A program made the translations under genes and the position numbers. This document shows, piece by piece, positions 5,955 through 7,636 of a stretch of 7,636 bases of DNA. The notes under the pieces were generated by a model. The model searched no databases. It saw only the letters and a program-made list of their open reading frames with translations, and had not been told where the DNA came from. Source of the stretch: JAAFKA01 sp043748455 (GTDB lineage: Bacteria > Bacteroidota > Bacteroidia > Cytophagales > Thermoflexibacteraceae); assembly GCA_043748455.1 (NCBI GenBank), contig JAYTNF010000291.1:1-7636 (forward strand). Direction: 5' to 3'. The first letter of the stretch is position 1. The number at the start of each line of letters is the position of its first letter.

Positions 5955-6800
5955 TTATTTACTTAGTTCTAAACTAAAACTAAATATGCTTCCTTTACCT
6001 TGTTCACTTTTAATTTGCAAAGTTGTTTTGTGTAATTCTAAGATAGATTTTGCAGTAATTAATCCCAGCCCGTAGCCATTTTCATTAGCTGTTCCTTTTT
6101 GAGTTGCTTTTCGAGCAATATTAAAAATATTATCAATCTTTGCTTGTCCCATACCTATTCCCGTATCTTTTACACTAATTAATGCTTGATTATCAATGAC
6201 TTGTGTTACAATCTCAATAGAATCTCCCTTGCGTGAAAACTTTACAGCATTTGACAATAAATTATTTACTACCAATTGAATCAGCCTTTGGTCTCCTTTA
6301 ACTAACATAATTTGTGAGGGTTGATAATTAAGCATAATTGATTTATGATTAGCTACTTTTTCATAACTTTCTATAGCAGTTTCCAAAACTTCACGAATAG
6401 CAAAAATCTGTGGACTAAATACATAGTTTTTTACTTCCATATTCGCCCATTCTATCAAATTACTCATTTGATTTTGTAGTTTTTCAATTTGTGCATACAA
6501 CATTTTGACTGATTCAACAACCATTGGGTTGTCTATTTCTTGAATATCCATCATCACAAAATCTGCCATACTTTTTAAGCTATTTAGTGGACTTCCTAAT
6601 TCGTATGAAATAATAGAGAAAAATTTATCTTTTTGGGCTTGGAGAATTTGAATATCTTCCTGCGTCTTTTTTAGTGTATCAATTAAATTTGGTGCATGTT
6701 CTTGATAATGAAATAGTTGTATATTATTTAATATCTTTTCTAACAACTCCTCGTCATTACTTTGTTCTATAAGTTGTATTAGTTTAGTTTTGGAAGACAT
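5955..6800 (-). CDS. Soluble histidine-kinase-like protein lacking the phospho-accepting His
   Basis: A 281-residue protein from the ATG at 6798-6800. A TTG at 6840-6842 would add 14 residues but is a weaker start. There is no membrane segment. About 1-45 is helical, and 40-57 (NLIDTLKKTQEDIQILQAQ) is probably a coiled coil leading into a HisKA-type dimerisation helix. The H-box reads FFSIISYELGSPLNSLK (60-76): Tyr66 stands where the phospho-accepting His belongs, and Gly69 where Arg/Lys is usual. The HATPase_c part is intact: N-box VVNNLLSNAVKFS (177-189), G1 box VKDTGIGMG (210-218) and G2 box NGYGLGL (241-247). It should thus bind ATP but could not autophosphorylate in the usual way. It could be a pseudokinase or an allosteric partner of another kinase, or have recently lost function. 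No response regulator is adjacent, and the frame is otherwise clean. Confidence 0.88.
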   Translation of the reverse strand: MSSKTKLIQLIEQSNDEELLEKILNNIQLFHYQEHAPNLIDTLKKTQEDIQILQAQKDKFFSIISYELGSPLNSLKSMADFVMMDIQEIDNPMVVESVKMLYAQIEKLQNQMSNLIEWANMEVKNYVFSPQIFAIREVLETAIESYEKVANHKSIMLNYQPSQIMLVKGDQRLIQLVVNNLLSNAVKFSRKGDSIEIVTQVIDNQALISVKDTGIGMGQAKIDNIFNIARKATQKGTANENGYGLGLITAKSILELHKTTLQIKSEQGKGSIFSFSLELSK

Positions 6801-6978
6801 AATATTATTGATTAGGAATATTATTAGAGATAATTTTTGCAATATAATAACTTTGAGAAATCATGTGTGAATTAATGCTAATTTTTTTTATGATTTGCAA
6901 TAAGTTGATACTAAATTTTTAGAGTTTCATTAATTTGACAAGGTCATAAAATAAGGCATTCGGTTTCTTAAAAATTTA

Positions 6979-7362
6979 TCAAGTTTTCTTAAAAAACTGT
7001 TTCTCTACATAAATTGCAACCATAATTCCAAGAGTATAAGCCAAAATATCAGCCCAATCAAAAGAATTTCCAATAATAATTACAGCAAGTTTTGAGTTTT
7101 GAAGCCCAATTTTATGAACAATATTGAGGTATTGTAAAAACTCAACAGTGCAGGAAAATATCCAAGTTGTGATGGCTAAGACTAAAATAGAAAAATTGAA
7201 AAAAGACCTTAAAAAACAATAAATGAGTATAACCACCAAAAAATCACCAATATAAGGGCGTATAATTTTGTCATGTAAAAATAATGCAATACACAATTCT
7301 GTTATAAACAATAAAATTGTTATCACAAAATAAGATAACTTAAAAGTTAATTTATTTTTCAT
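6979..7362 (-). CDS. DUF2809 family membrane protein, function unknown
   Basis: A 127-residue integral membrane protein with about four hydrophobic segments (near residues 9-29, 40-53, 57-72 and 104-119). Conserved blocks match the DUF2809 family as I recall it: LHDKIIRPYIGDFLVV (29-44) with His30-Asp31, Arg35-Pro36-Tyr37 and Gly39-Asp40; VEFLQYL (73-79) with Glu74 and Gln77; and SFDWADILAYTLG (100-112) with Ser100, Asp102, Asp105 and Tyr109. Polar residues inside or beside membrane segments hint at a catalytic or transport role, somewhat like VanZ-type proteins, but no activity is known to me. The length is normal, and the ATG start at 7360-7362 places the first helix close to the N-terminus. 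It follows rsgA on the same strand, with a palindromic repeat in the 96-nt gap; a separate promoter is not obvious. Confidence 0.82.
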   Translation of the reverse strand: MKNKLTFKLSYFVITILLFITELCIALFLHDKIIRPYIGDFLVVILIYCFLRSFFNFSILVLAITTWIFSCTVEFLQYLNIVHKIGLQNSKLAVIIIGNSFDWADILAYTLGIMVAIYVEKQFFKKT

Positions 7363-7375
7363 TTCATAATTTTAT

Positions 7376-7449
7376 ATTTTGTCATTCTGAGCTTGTGAAG
7401 AATCTGATGTAATAATGCCAGATTCTTCGCAAGCTTAGAATGACAAAAT
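7376..7449. repeat. Palindromic repeat, copy 2 (31-nt arms, 12-nt loop)
   Basis: Left arm 7376-7406 and right arm 7419-7449 are reverse complements except at two positions (G7389 against T7436, T7396 against G7429). The arm sequence is the same as in the copy at 222-304, with core GTCATTCTGAGCTTGTGAAG on the left, while the loops are unrelated in sequence and length (12 against 25 nt). It begins 10 nt past the rsgA stop codon and ends 14 nt before the DUF2809 start (left arm begins 7376, ATG ends 7362), so it could fold at the 3' end of the rsgA message. Both mismatches would be G-U pairs in plus-strand RNA but C-A in minus-strand RNA. Confidence 0.9.
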
Positions 7450-7458
7450 ATTCTAAAT

Positions 7459-7636
7459 TTACCTCCGATTATCCTCACCCGATAATATACTCAAATAACT
7501 TTCATAACGACTTACCGCAATTTCGCCACTTTTTACACCTTTAAGCACAGCGCAATCTGGCTCGTTAAAATGTTTGCAATTATGGTAACGACATTTTCCT
7601 AATAATTCACGCATTTCAGGAAAATAATGCCCAACC
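7459..7636 (-). CDS. rsgA: Ribosome small subunit-dependent GTPase RsgA, C-terminal fragment (cut by window edge)
   Basis: These are the last 58 codons of a gene entering from the right edge; TAA is at 7459-7461. The fragment reads VGHYFPEMRELLGKCRYHNC, then KHFNEPDCAVLKGVKSGEIA, and ends SRYESYLSILSGEDNRR. FPEMRE followed by Cys-x4-Cys-x-His-x5-Cys is the zinc-binding C-terminal domain of RsgA (YjeQ), and the SRYESYLSIL tail is typical. RsgA is a circularly permuted GTPase that binds the 30S subunit late in assembly, checks the decoding region and releases RbfA. The GTPase and OB-fold domains are outside the window, so only the zinc domain can be checked here; all four ligands are present. 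Confidence 0.95.
   Translation of the reverse strand, partial: VGHYFPEMRELLGKCRYHNCKHFNEPDCAVLKGVKSGEIAVSRYESYLSILSGEDNRR

Noticed and set aside
5955..6800. Pseudogene call for the kinase-like gene
   Set aside because: The frame is complete, all ATP-binding boxes are kept and only the acceptor residue differs, so a coding gene is the better description.
6801..6842. 14-residue N-terminal extension of the kinase-like protein from a TTG codon
   Set aside because: The plain ATG at 6798-6800 gives a natural start (MSSKTKLIQLIEQ), while the extension comes from AT-rich upstream DNA and its first codon is TTG, not ATG.

Overview
The window is AT-rich (roughly one third G+C by eye) and looks like a chromosomal piece from a member of the Bacteroidota, probably in or near the Cytophagales. 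The evidence is family-level. The RidA, release factor 1, GDP-mannose dehydratase, M42 peptidase and RsgA sequences read like Bacteroidota versions. A TAnnTTTG-type promoter box precedes prfA, starts lack clear Shine-Dalgarno sites, and heptose phosphorylation is done by a stand-alone kinase. No database search was possible.

Layout. 1-165 (-) is the N-terminus of an M42 metallopeptidase. 222-304 is a large palindromic repeat. 331-975 (-) is a Bacteroidota-type PD-(D/E)XK nuclease-like protein. 1094-2080 (-) is the heptose-7-phosphate kinase RfaE1. 2081-2294 is a divergent intergenic region that carries an inverted array of 7-nt repeats and possible promoters. 2295-3407 (+) is gmd, followed 6 nt later by a two-helix membrane protein resembling DUF3592 (3414-4157, +). 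4158-4334 lies between converging genes and holds strong hairpins, one a likely terminator for prfA. Then, all on the minus strand: prfA (4335-5399), ridA (5491-5871), a soluble histidine-kinase-like protein (5955-6800), a DUF2809 membrane protein (6979-7362), a second copy of the palindromic repeat (7376-7449) and the C-terminus of rsgA (7459-7636).

How the genes fit together. The divergent rfaE1/gmd pair feeds surface-glycan synthesis: ADP-heptose for LPS core on one side, GDP-4-keto-6-deoxy-mannose (precursor of GDP-fucose and related sugars) on the other. prfA and rsgA belong to translation and ribosome maturation, and ridA is metabolite-damage control. The remaining genes are accessory or uncharacterised and do not form an obvious pathway. 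No RNA gene, CRISPR array, transposase or phage gene is visible, and no gap between genes exceeds 300 bases.

The main points of interest are the histidine-kinase-like protein, which keeps its ATP-binding boxes but has Tyr where the phospho-accepting His should be; the inverted heptamer array between the two divergent sugar genes; and two related palindromes placed just after minus-strand genes. I see no clear multi-gene undescribed system here.
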